DNA of 25,048 nucleotides from a virus. How positions within the stretch are numbered: position 1 is the first letter of the stretch; each line of letters opens with the position of its first letter. A program made the position numbers and the translations under genes. The notes below the pieces were generated by a model that saw only the letters and a list, made by a program, of their open reading frames with translations, was not told the DNA's origin and did not search any database. Shown one piece after another: positions 13,613 to 21,081 of the stretch. The stretch spans positions 1-25,048 of the IMG/VR virus record IMGVR_UViG_3300031654_000126, one strand, 5' to 3'.

Positions 13613-14523
13613 AAATTTTAGCGCTATATGACAGGCCAGGGTATGCTTATTGGCGGCGAGTATGTGCTTTGCGGAAACATGCGCCGCCAGGCTACGAAGT
13701 CGAGATCGCCACCGATTTTTCTGGTCAACCGTGTGACGTAATTTTTCTCTGCGATTACGCGAGGGCTATTGGCATACGGCAACGAATCAAACAACACGGG
13801 GCATCGTCTTCTTTGGTGGTCAGTTTCAATGCCGGCCCGATGCGGCGGCGGGGGATGTGGCAGCGGGTCTACGACGCGGCCGACTTCGTGATCTGCAACA
13901 GCCAGGCGACGTACGACTCGTGGCCGGAGTACCCGAAGAGGTGCTGCATAAGCAACGGCGTGGACCTGGAGACGTTCACCGTGACCACGCCTCTGGTCGA
14001 GCGGGGCGAGAAGTGCCTGTGGTATGGCCGGGCCGGCAAGGTGTGGAAGGGGCTGCGGGAGGTGCTGAAGCCGTTGACGAGGCTGCTGGGCGAGCACGGC
14101 TTCACGTACGACTTCCGCGAGCTGCGGCCCGGGGCCCCGCCGATGACGACGCCCGAGCTGGCCGAGTGGTACAACCGTGGCTCGTACGTCCTGTGCGCGA
14201 GCGAGCTGGGCTACGAGGGGACGCCGAACCTGGTCACCGAGGCCGTGGCCTGCGGCTGCGTGGCCGTGACCACCCGGACCGGCAACGTGCTGGAGTGGGG
14301 CCGCGATGGCGAGAACTGCCTGCTGGCCGAGCACAACCCGGTGTCGTTCCTAGACAAGCTGTTCGAGGCGAGGAAGCGGCGGGTCGAGATCGCCCAGGCG
14401 GGGATCGACGCCCTGTCGGGTTGGGACTGGAGCGAGCGGGCAAGGGAATTCTACCGGCTGTTCGAGCGGATCGCGAAGCAGGGGGCCGGGGCTATCGGGC
14501 CGTTCAGCTACATAGACGAGTAA
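13609..14523 (+). CDS. GT-B glycosyltransferase (GT4-like)
   Basis: 304 residues from the ATG at 13609, chosen because it begins directly with the first Rossmann strand (MKILALYDRPG) and overlaps the upstream small gene as ATGA; the longer in-frame start at 13540 adds a Cys-rich leader with no ribosome binding site. N-terminal domain: SLVVSFNAG and ADFVICNSQATYDSW with CCISNGVDLETF at the domain junction. C-terminal domain: CLWYGRAGKVWKG, then the donor-site motif of retaining transferases, E203 to E211 (E-x7-E) in GYEGTPNLVTEAVACGC. It lacks some N-terminal length compared with the usual 360-400 residues. It likely transfers a hexose or similar sugar from a nucleotide donor. Confidence 0.82.
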   Translation: MKILALYDRPGYAYWRRVCALRKHAPPGYEVEIATDFSGQPCDVIFLCDYARAIGIRQRIKQHGASSSLVVSFNAGPMRRRGMWQRVYDAADFVICNSQATYDSWPEYPKRCCISNGVDLETFTVTTPLVERGEKCLWYGRAGKVWKGLREVLKPLTRLLGEHGFTYDFRELRPGAPPMTTPELAEWYNRGSYVLCASELGYEGTPNLVTEAVACGCVAVTTRTGNVLEWGRDGENCLLAEHNPVSFLDKLFEARKRRVEIAQAGIDALSGWDWSERAREFYRLFERIAKQGAGAIGPFSYIDE

Positions 14524-14546
14524 CCTATAACACAAGGAGCAACGCC

Positions 14547-15251
14547 ATGGCGAAACGAAAGCAGGAATCGCCCGCCCACCAGTTCGTGATGCTGGCGTGG
14601 CGAAACAAGTGCAGCGCGTGCCCGCACTCGTGGGCGCGCGTGAATCAGACCATGCGGCGAACATTGCACCTCGCCATCGAGTTGGGCCTGGAATTCGCCC
14701 AGGGTGATTTCGGCGCCATTTACGACGCCTGCCGCGGCGGCTATTGGTTCACGGATGATGGCGGAGAGTATTTCTACACGACGGCAGTAGTGGCCGAGAA
14801 CCTCTCGGCCTGCAAGGCTTTCGAGTCTTTCAGAGGTCGCGGGCCGATATTGGCGGATGACGTTAGGGCGCAGGGCTACGAGCGGATTCGTCGCCAGCGA
14901 GAGCGCCTGGCGGTAGGTCTCAGTTTCGAGTATGCGGGGTACAGACCGGTAGTCACGTCTTTTTCCAACGGGGCCGTGGTTGCCTGCACGTACCGCACTC
15001 GGCCCGAGGGCAAGTACTTCAACAAGGTCGAGCGGCGATTCTGTATTACCCGGGAGGATATCGTCCTAGATCGGGCCGACCGGCGGTGGCGAGAGAAAGT
15101 GCTGCGAGGAAGTCGTGATTGGCCGGTCACCAAACGCGAAGCACTCGGGGCGTTGCTGGGACTCGATAAGGTGTCAAATTGGAGAGAAGCATTCCAGCGA
15201 ATGAAACGCTCGAAGATCGAGCGGACCTTAAAGTCGATGGGGTGCGAATAG
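14547..15251 (+). CDS. Hypothetical protein
   Basis: 234 residues. The ATG at 14547 has AAGGAG at 14534-14539 seven bases upstream, so this start is secure although the frame is open much further upstream across the glycosyltransferase. The sequence is basic and mixed alpha/beta: LAWRNKCSACPHSWARVNQ has a C-x2-C pair, the middle includes GGYWFTDDGGEYFYTTAVVAEN, and the C-terminus is charged and helical with KREALGALLGLDKVSNWREAF. No family recognised. A good ribosome binding site of its own and moderate codon bias suggest a cargo gene rather than a structural one. Confidence 0.6.
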   Translation: MAKRKQESPAHQFVMLAWRNKCSACPHSWARVNQTMRRTLHLAIELGLEFAQGDFGAIYDACRGGYWFTDDGGEYFYTTAVVAENLSACKAFESFRGRGPILADDVRAQGYERIRRQRERLAVGLSFEYAGYRPVVTSFSNGAVVACTYRTRPEGKYFNKVERRFCITREDIVLDRADRRWREKVLRGSRDWPVTKREALGALLGLDKVSNWREAFQRMKRSKIERTLKSMGCE

Positions 15252-15255
15252 AAAG

Positions 15256-15450
15256 ATGGCTGAAGCCAAGATCATGGATTGGCACAACTGCTATGACGGC
15301 TCGTGGAAAGGTGGTCTGTTCGTCGATCAGGCGAACGAGAACTTCGCCCTCCACTACAGCACTTGGCAGACGTTCGGCGATCCGCAGCCAGAGATCGTCC
15401 AGGGCGACTCGCGGCGGATGACGGAGTGTGTGTGGATGAACTATGCCTGA
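15256..15450 (+). CDS. Small hypothetical protein, possible remnant of a DNA methylase
   Basis: 64 residues, starting four bases after the previous stop. The segment MDWHNCYDGSWKGGLFVDQA resembles, from memory, the first residues of a phage DNA methylase family that starts with W-H-x-L-Y-x-x-S-W-x-G. The sequence then diverges and ends eight bases inside the next gene, which is itself a DNA methyltransferase. It may be a truncated N-terminus left by recombination, or an independent small protein. Weak ribosome binding site. Confidence 0.4.
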   Translation: MAEAKIMDWHNCYDGSWKGGLFVDQANENFALHYSTWQTFGDPQPEIVQGDSRRMTECVWMNYA

Positions 15451-17113
15451 CTGTACTGTTCATTGCGGCGACGTAATCGAGGAGCTGAGCCGTATGGCTG
15501 ATTGCAGCCTTGACGCTGTGTTGACCGATCCGCCTTACGGGTTGGAATTTATGGGAAAGGAATGGGATAGGTTGCTTGTTCGTGATCGAAATGCTGGCTT
15601 CCCGTCTTGTCGCCATTCACATGGGCCGAATGAATATCGGGGTGGAATTGTAGGTCAGCAATGGCACCAGGAATGGGCCGAGGCCGTCTACCGCGTCTTG
15701 AAACCCGGTGGCTTTCTGCTGGCCTTCGGCGCCACACGGACCTATCACCGTCTGGCCTGTGCGATAGAGGATGCGGGGTTTGAGATTAGGGATTCGATAC
15801 TGGTTCCCGGCGTGGCTTGGCTGTACGGCTCGGGCTTCCCGAAATCTACGGACATCTCGAAACAACTTGATGCGAAGGCGTGCCGCAGGGAATTGCAGGA
15901 GAAGTTGGGCAGGCCGCCGACGAAGGCGGAGTTCAAGGCGGCGTGGGGGACGTGGAGGGAGGTGGTGGGCCGGTATCAATATCCCCCGGACCATCCACGC
16001 CCACCTATCAATCAAGGTGGCAATAGCAGTTCGCTGCCGATGGGGCAAGGACGTAAGGGAGCGGATGACACACGGAAAATCACCGCCCCCGCCGCCCCCG
16101 AGGCCCAGCGCTGGGACGGATACGGAACATCTCTGAAGCCCGCCTGGGAGCCCGTCTGTGTCGCCATGAAGCCGCTTGACGGGACGTTTGCCGAAAATGC
16201 CTTGAAGTGGGGCGTGGCGGGGCTGAATGTGGATGGGGGGCGGATAGGTGAGCATTCATGGAAAAAACAGCAGGGAGAAGCAGGGGGGGGGTTCAAGAGT
16301 GGCAAGTTTATGGGTGCGATGGGGCTAGGGAAGCCTACTGGCGTTAATGAATTGACATCTGGTTCGGGTGGCCGCTGGCCTGCCAATCTGGTTTTGGTTC
16401 ACTCGCCCGATTGTGTCAGGAGGGGGAAGAAGAAGGTGAAGGGTAGCAACTTTGAGGGCGCCGAAACGGGCCGAGTGAACGAGGTGTTTGGTAAAGATCA
16501 TCGACCTCGCCCCGCCGCTGGCCACGCCGACGCCGGCGGCCTGGAGGAGATCGAGGACTGGGACTGCGTGCCCGAGTGCCCCGTGCGGCAGTTGGCGGAG
16601 CAGAGCGGGGAAAGGCCGGGGGAGCACAAACAGCAACGCAATACGCGAGTTGAAAGTCGTTTTTTTGGCTCCCATAAGGACGGTGACGTAACTGAAGCGT
16701 ATGCGGACACCGGCACGGCCGCCCGCTTTTTCTACCAGGCCAAGGCCCACCGGAAGGAACGCAGCGCAGGGCTGGACGGCAAGCAGAACACTCATCCGAC
16801 GGTCAAGCCTCTGGAGCTGTGCAAGTACCTTGCCACGCTGCTCTTGCCGCCCGAACGCGAGATGCCTCGCCGTATCCTTGTGCCTTTCGCCGGCAGTGGG
16901 TCCGAGATGATCGGTGCCCTCTTGGCCGGCTGGGACGAGGTTGTAGGAATTGAGCGGGAGCGGGACTACGTGGCGATAGCCAACGCCCGGCTGAAATGGT
17001 GGCTGGAGAGGGTGCGGAAGTACGGCGCGCCCCTGGAGCCGAAAGCTGTCTTGAAGGAACGAAAGCCCGCCCCGGCCCCCAAGGTGCAGGCGGGCCAGAT
17101 GGAAATGTGGTGA
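15443..17113 (+). CDS. DNA methyltransferase, beta class (N6-adenine or N4-cytosine)
   Basis: 556 residues. The catalytic motif IV TDPPYG is at 28-33. Motif X-like HPTVKPLELCKYL lies at about 451-463, and the SAM-binding motif I FAGSG is at 482-486 followed by GIERERDY. The order IV then I with the recognition region between defines the beta class. The enzyme moves a methyl group from SAM to an amino group of adenine or cytosine in a short recognition sequence; no endonuclease partner is visible, so it is an orphan, likely to protect phage DNA from host restriction. It is longer than the usual 250-400 residues because of a large Gly/Pro-rich middle (about 150-400), where base composition varies. 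The last bases overlap the next ATG (TGATG). Confidence 0.88.
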   Translation: MPDCTVHCGDVIEELSRMADCSLDAVLTDPPYGLEFMGKEWDRLLVRDRNAGFPSCRHSHGPNEYRGGIVGQQWHQEWAEAVYRVLKPGGFLLAFGATRTYHRLACAIEDAGFEIRDSILVPGVAWLYGSGFPKSTDISKQLDAKACRRELQEKLGRPPTKAEFKAAWGTWREVVGRYQYPPDHPRPPINQGGNSSSLPMGQGRKGADDTRKITAPAAPEAQRWDGYGTSLKPAWEPVCVAMKPLDGTFAENALKWGVAGLNVDGGRIGEHSWKKQQGEAGGGFKSGKFMGAMGLGKPTGVNELTSGSGGRWPANLVLVHSPDCVRRGKKKVKGSNFEGAETGRVNEVFGKDHRPRPAAGHADAGGLEEIEDWDCVPECPVRQLAEQSGERPGEHKQQRNTRVESRFFGSHKDGDVTEAYADTGTAARFFYQAKAHRKERSAGLDGKQNTHPTVKPLELCKYLATLLLPPEREMPRRILVPFAGSGSEMIGALLAGWDEVVGIERERDYVAIANARLKWWLERVRKYGAPLEPKAVLKERKPAPAPKVQAGQMEMW

Positions 17114-17283
17114 TGGAAGTCCGCGAGGGCCCGCCGCTGATCTACGTGCCGATCTGCAAGCACCCGCGGGACTTCATGTTCACGTTCGGCCCGGTGGGCT
17201 ACAAGCGGGTTGACACAGTGGCGGAATCGCCGATACTGGTGAGGGCGACGGAACCGGAGCCACCGGATAGAGAGCATGACTGA
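17113..17283 (+). CDS. Small hypothetical protein (56 residues)
   Basis: Starts at the ATG overlapping the methyltransferase stop and ends eight bases inside the next gene. The sequence has MEVREGPPLIYVPICKHPRD, then FTFGPVGYKRVDTVAES, and an acidic end. No family is recognised. Overlap coupling at both ends supports translation; the open frame upstream of 17113 runs over the methyltransferase and is a shadow. Confidence 0.45.
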   Translation: MEVREGPPLIYVPICKHPRDFMFTFGPVGYKRVDTVAESPILVRATEPEPPDREHD

Positions 17284-18001
17284 CCGACGGAATGACCTGC
17301 CGCTTAGGCCGGTACCCCGAGAGGACTGGCAGCAGGACTTCGACCGCCTGATGCGCGACCCGTACCTGCAACGCAAATACTCCCGCGATGCGAGGGTCCT
17401 GGAGCACTTGGAGTATATCCAGACCTACGTGCCGGAGATTACCGGGGGGGGCTCCGGGCTGGTCGTCGACGCGGGCCCTGGGCCGGGCGAGTTCCTGGAG
17501 TGGTGCCGGAAGTTCGGCCGGAAGACGCTCGGCGTCGAGGCCCTCTGCGGCGAGGGCGGGATGGGGGATGGCTACCTGGGGCTGTCCCGGTTGATGCACG
17601 AGCGACAGGGGATCGACGTGCGGTACTGCGGCTGGCAGCAGTTCGTCAGGTATTTGGCGTCAGATCCATGCGACTTGGAGGTGGACCTCCTCAATTTCCG
17701 CGGCTCGTGGGCCCAGTGCTACGCGGACTTCGTGGATGGCCCGCCCCACCACCTGCACCACGACGTTCACCAGCAGCGGTGGCGGTTCGACTACCACGTG
17801 TCGTCCGCCTGGCAGGCGGCGTTCGAGGCGATGGAACGCCGGTTGATTCCGGGCGGCCACGTCCTGATCGTGGCGAACCGGCTGGGCGAGCAGTCGGGGC
17901 AGGACCGATACTGCCGCGAGATACGGCGCGTGGCCGAGGGAGCCGGGCTGGTGCTAGTCCGCCACGAACAGAATTGGGTCCATGAATGGGAGCGGGCGTG
18001 A
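17276..18001 (+). CDS. SAM-dependent methyltransferase
   Basis: 241 residues. The class I SAM-binding motif is LVVDAGPGPGEFLEW at about 62-76, followed by GVEALCGEG (motif II, acidic residue for the ribose). DLLNFRGSWAQCYADFVDG and then IPGGHVLIVANRLGEQ give the later strands of the fold. His-rich HHLHHDVHQQ in the middle is unusual. It probably methylates a sugar or other small acceptor used by the neighbouring transferases; the substrate cannot be read. Its ATG overlaps the upstream stop, and a 34-base gap follows. Confidence 0.62.
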   Translation: MTDRRNDLPLRPVPREDWQQDFDRLMRDPYLQRKYSRDARVLEHLEYIQTYVPEITGGGSGLVVDAGPGPGEFLEWCRKFGRKTLGVEALCGEGGMGDGYLGLSRLMHERQGIDVRYCGWQQFVRYLASDPCDLEVDLLNFRGSWAQCYADFVDGPPHHLHHDVHQQRWRFDYHVSSAWQAAFEAMERRLIPGGHVLIVANRLGEQSGQDRYCREIRRVAEGAGLVLVRHEQNWVHEWERA

Positions 18002-18035
18002 TCAACCGAATCTTGTACAATCTCGTGAGGCGGCG

Positions 18036-18647
18036 ATGATACTGTGGAGCTGGATACCGAAAACGGCGGGTACGTCGATCCACAACCGTTTGTCCGGTAG
18101 CGGCCGGCCATGCGAACGAGATGCTCTGATTGGCTGCACTGAGTATCCATCGAGGGTCGCTGTGTTTAGCCATGGGCACTGGCCCTTTCGGGATCTGCTC
18201 AAGAAGAAGTGGCGTACACGAAAAGAGCTTGACGCCTCGCTAAGCTTCGTATTTGTTCGCAACCCTTGGGACCGCTTCGTATCGATATATTACAAATACC
18301 ATCTTAGGCACAACGGATTTGGTGATTTCGTCGCGTCGTTTCTGTTGGACCCTCAGCGGACGACACCCATGCGAAAATACCCGGGTCATTACTTCGGCCG
18401 ACCGCAGATGGACTGGACACACTACGCAGATGGGCAACAAGCGGTCAGGTTAATCCTGCGGTACGAACATCTGGACAACGATTGGGAGCGCGTGTGTGAA
18501 ATGACGGGCATGAACTACGCTCCGCTCAGTCGCGTGAATGTCACCAAAATGAAGCGACCATACCGGGACTATTACGAGACGGATACACGAGAAAAGATTC
18601 GCAGGTTCTACCAGTCGGACATCGACGCCTTTCAGTATGAATTCTAG
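18036..18647 (+). CDS. Sulfotransferase-like protein 1
   Basis: 203 residues from the ATG at 18036, which has GAGG at 18027-18030 five bases upstream; a longer in-frame start at 17982 would overlap the previous gene and add 18 residues without motif content. PKTAGTS at 8-14 is the 5'-phosphosulfate (PAPS) loop and FVFVRNPWDRFVS at about 70-82 is the 3'-phosphate motif, followed by a C-terminal helical domain. This is the pattern of Sulfotransfer_2-type carbohydrate sulfotransferases, which move a sulfate group from PAPS to sugar hydroxyls. The DNA is visibly more A+T-rich than both neighbours, suggesting recent acquisition. It ends with TAG. Confidence 0.78.
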   Translation: MILWSWIPKTAGTSIHNRLSGSGRPCERDALIGCTEYPSRVAVFSHGHWPFRDLLKKKWRTRKELDASLSFVFVRNPWDRFVSIYYKYHLRHNGFGDFVASFLLDPQRTTPMRKYPGHYFGRPQMDWTHYADGQQAVRLILRYEHLDNDWERVCEMTGMNYAPLSRVNVTKMKRPYRDYYETDTREKIRRFYQSDIDAFQYEF

Positions 18648-18665
18648 CAATACGCCGGAGCAGGC

Positions 18666-19262
18666 ATGACGTACCAGTGGAGAAACGTGATCCCCGGCTC
18701 GAAGCGGCAGGGGCTGTTCGTCCACGTGCCGCGGACCGGCGGCCGCTCTTTGTTGCGGGTATTCAACTGCCCGTCGTCGCACTATCCGGCGGCCGAGCAC
18801 CGGCGACGGATACCGAAGGACGTGTGGGACTCGCTCTGGAAGTTCGCCGTCGTGCGTAACCCCTGGGACCACTACGTCTCGATGTGGCTCTGCTCGCACG
18901 GGCGGGGGAACCCTGCGGATGTTCGCGACGAGATACCCGCATTCCGTCGATGGATCACCGACGGCGGGATCGGCCTGAAGGTCTGGGGCGGCATCGCGCG
19001 GGTCAACGCGCTCGATCAGCTCGCGTTCGTCGCCGACAAGGAGGGCGAGATCCTGCTAGACCGCGTCTACATCTTCCCGCAGCTACAGGACGCCGCCGAC
19101 GACGCCCATAAGATATTGGGGACACGCAAGGCCGAGGTGCCTTACGTGGGCAAATCGCCCCGGCTGCACTACCGGGAATACTACGATGACGAGTGCAGGC
19201 AGGCGGTAGCCGCATGGCGGAAGGCCGAGATCAAGCGGTTCGGATTCAAGTTCACTAAATAA
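18666..19262 (+). CDS. Sulfotransferase-like protein 2
   Basis: 198 residues, GGAG about eight bases before the ATG. LFVHVPRTGGRSL at about 17-29 is a PAPS loop variant (P-R-T-G-G instead of P-K-T-G-T), and KFAVVRNPWDHYVSMWL at about 59-75 is the 3'-phosphate motif. A C-terminal helical part ends in KRFGFKFTK, a compact ending seen in such enzymes. The Arg for Lys in the first motif is common in related phage and host proteins. It is a clearly different sequence from the previous sulfotransferase, so the two are not a recent tandem duplication. Confidence 0.72.
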   Translation: MTYQWRNVIPGSKRQGLFVHVPRTGGRSLLRVFNCPSSHYPAAEHRRRIPKDVWDSLWKFAVVRNPWDHYVSMWLCSHGRGNPADVRDEIPAFRRWITDGGIGLKVWGGIARVNALDQLAFVADKEGEILLDRVYIFPQLQDAADDAHKILGTRKAEVPYVGKSPRLHYREYYDDECRQAVAAWRKAEIKRFGFKFTK

Positions 19263-19277
19263 ACAACGGAGCAAAGT

Positions 19278-19541
19278 ATGACAGCTATCGCGGCAGTCAA
19301 GAGCGGGAATCGCATATTCATGGGGTGCGATTCGGCGGGTGTCGGCGGTTGGCATCTGCAACTCCGAGCAGACCCCAAGGTGTTCCACGTCGGCCACTTC
19401 CTGATCGGCTATACCGACTCGTTCCGAATGGGGCAACTGCTGCGGTTCGGCGAGCAGCCGCGGTTCACGTTCGTGGACGACCGGACGGGCAAGAAGGTGC
19501 AGATCGTCAGCAGCGCCATCGTCGTGGAGCGGATCGAGTGA
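19278..19541 (+). CDS. HslV/proteasome-like Ntn-hydrolase, half-length
   Basis: 87 residues. After removal of the initial Met the protein starts with Thr. Relative to that Thr as residue 1, Asp is at 17 (GCDSAG) and Lys at 33 (RADPKVF), exactly the catalytic positions of proteasome beta and HslV peptidases. HFLIGYTDSFRMGQLL then corresponds to the G-x-x-G/S strand after it. HslV is about 175 residues; here the second half is missing and the C-terminus (RFTFVDDRTGKKVQIVSSAIVVERIE) looks foreign. The stop is TGA followed by C, and the frame continues in an open stretch to 19676. Function as a protease is therefore doubtful; the truncation may be a recombination product. Confidence 0.62.
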   Translation: MTAIAAVKSGNRIFMGCDSAGVGGWHLQLRADPKVFHVGHFLIGYTDSFRMGQLLRFGEQPRFTFVDDRTGKKVQIVSSAIVVERIE

Positions 19542-19676
19542 CGGGGACAGTGGGCCGAGCCAACCGGTATCTTTACAGACGCTCCTGCTGCGGCCGAAAC
19601 AGAACCGCTGAGCAAACCACCGCCCGCCGAACCGATACCGCTGGGCGGCAAGCGGATGATTAGTTTCGAGGGATAG
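19542..19676 (+). other. Open in-frame stretch after the TGA of the Ntn-hydrolase gene
   Basis: 44 sense codons in the same frame as the gene ending at 19541, reading GQWAEPTGIFTDAPAAAETE, LSKPPPAEPIPLGG and KRMISFEG, then TAG 19674-19676. There is no internal start except near the end. The Pro/Ala/Glu composition looks protein-like. Possible explanations are UGA readthrough (UGA-C is a leaky context), a nonsense mutation, or loss of the start of a separate gene. This and the following bases form the largest gap between called genes, about 146 bases. Confidence 0.4.
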
Positions 19677-19687
19677 GAGGCAGTGAC

Positions 19688-20221
19688 GTGAAGATCCATC
19701 TCGGCTGCGGGGATATCCGGCTACCGGGCTTCGTCAACGTTGATGTCCGCCCGCTGACTGACAAGACGGCTGACGCCCGCGACCTGCCGTACGGCGATGA
19801 ATCGGTGGACCTCGTCTACGCCAGCCACCTGCTGGAGCATTTCTGGCCCCGCGAGGCAGGGGTCGCTGTGCGAGAGTGGCACCGTGTGCTCAGGCCAGGC
19901 GGCACCTTGAGGCTGGCCATCCCGGACTTCGCGGCGATCACGTCGCGATACGCGGCGACGAACGACCTGCCAGAACTGCGGGGGCTGCTCTATGGAAGCC
20001 GCGTGTACCCGGACTACCCCGAGGACGCTCACCATTCATGCTGGGACAGGGAGACGTTGACGGACTTGCTGGAGACGGCCGGCTTCGTGGAGGCTCAATC
20101 GTACGACTGGCGACAAACGGAGCACGCGGCTATAATCGACTGCGCGTCGGCCTACCTGCCCCGAGGGGACTTTGCGAGAGGTCAACACATGAGCCTTAAC
20201 ATGGAGGCCAGGAAGCCATGA
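19688..20221 (+). CDS. Class I SAM-dependent methyltransferase
   Basis: 177 residues from the GTG at 19688, with AGGAGG about eight bases upstream (19676-19681). MKIHLGCGDIRLPGFVNVDV has the glycine-rich SAM loop (L-G-C-G) and an acidic residue after the second strand. SVDLVYASHLLEHF and EWHRVLRPGGTLRLAIPDF are the Methyltransf_11-type motifs (A-x-x-L-L-E-H-F and the RPGG turn). Motif spacing is normal and the protein is short, without an N-terminal extension. The likely acceptor is a sugar hydroxyl or similar, from context. Overlaps the next ATG (ATGA). Confidence 0.82.
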   Translation: MKIHLGCGDIRLPGFVNVDVRPLTDKTADARDLPYGDESVDLVYASHLLEHFWPREAGVAVREWHRVLRPGGTLRLAIPDFAAITSRYAATNDLPELRGLLYGSRVYPDYPEDAHHSCWDRETLTDLLETAGFVEAQSYDWRQTEHAAIIDCASAYLPRGDFARGQHMSLNMEARKP

Positions 20222-21081
20222 GGGGGACACTAGACATGAAGGTTATCGGCGGCCTGGCGTGCCGCGTGCGATGCGTGATCGCAGCCGTCGCCTACACTCA
20301 GCGCACGGGAAAGCGGCTGGTGGTCGACTGGAAGAAGAAGGACAAGGCGCAGAAACTAGGGACGTTCGACGTGTCGCTGGAGGAGCTATGGGAGGGGCCC
20401 TACGAGGTGACGGACACTGGGAAAAGCTGGAACGGCACGTACAGGACGCCCCGCGACGAGCTGGCTGCGGCCCTGGACGGGGACGGCGATCTGCGGATAC
20501 GCACGGACAGCGCGCTGGCGTTCGGCCGTTGGAACGTGCCGAACCTCGGGTACTGGTTCCGGAGATACATGCTGCCGACGGAGATGCTGGCGAACAGAAT
20601 AGTAGCCTTGACCTCGAACCTGCCGTCCCCGCTGATCGGCGTCCACGTGCGGGACGCGAAGCCTGGCAGCCAGAGGGCCCCCGACCTCGACTGGTACCGC
20701 AGGACCATCGCCGAGCGGCCGGCGTGGCCGATCCGGCTCTGCACAGAGTCGCAGCGGGTGGCCGATTGGTTCGCGGCCTGGTACGGAGACCGCGTGTCGA
20801 TCTCCAAGCGCGAGGACGACCGCCCGGTCGGCACCTACAATCGGTCCGGCATCCTCCACGTAGCCGCCGAACTCTACCTGCTGGCGGATCATTGCGACTG
20901 GGTCATCGGCTCGAAGCGTTCGACCTACTCAGAACTGGTCGCGTTGATGCGGGGCGCGGTGAAGATAGGCTCGGCGAGGACGGCCTCGGCAGCGGCCCCG
21001 AACACGCGGGGCGGACTGTACGAGGACCAGGCCGTACCTCCGGACGATAGCGATCTTGGAGTGATTGGTGCCAAACGATGA
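20218..21081 (+). CDS. NodZ-like fucosyltransferase-type protein
   Basis: 287 residues, ATG overlapping the previous stop (ATGA); a second ATG at 20236 would start nearer the conserved part. VIGGLACRVRCVIAAVAYTQRTGKRLVVDW at about 9-38 fits the GDP-sugar transferase opening (G-G-L-G/A-N/C-R-x-R, then G-x-x-L-x-V-x-W). LIGVHVRDAK at about 139-148 is the donor-binding H-x-R motif of GT11/GT23/NodZ proteins, and a late DWVIGSKRSTYSELVAL is the third conserved block. NodZ adds fucose to chitooligosaccharide. Cys in place of Asn in the first block is unusual. It is shorter than NodZ (about 320 residues). Substrate unknown. Confidence 0.7.
   Translation: MRGTLDMKVIGGLACRVRCVIAAVAYTQRTGKRLVVDWKKKDKAQKLGTFDVSLEELWEGPYEVTDTGKSWNGTYRTPRDELAAALDGDGDLRIRTDSALAFGRWNVPNLGYWFRRYMLPTEMLANRIVALTSNLPSPLIGVHVRDAKPGSQRAPDLDWYRRTIAERPAWPIRLCTESQRVADWFAAWYGDRVSISKREDDRPVGTYNRSGILHVAAELYLLADHCDWVIGSKRSTYSELVALMRGAVKIGSARTASAAAPNTRGGLYEDQAVPPDDSDLGVIGAKR

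Noticed and set aside
19538-19663. A 41-residue GTG-started frame after the Ntn-hydrolase gene
   Set aside because: Arg/Thr-rich composition looks like an out-of-frame reading; the other frame in this stretch is more protein-like.
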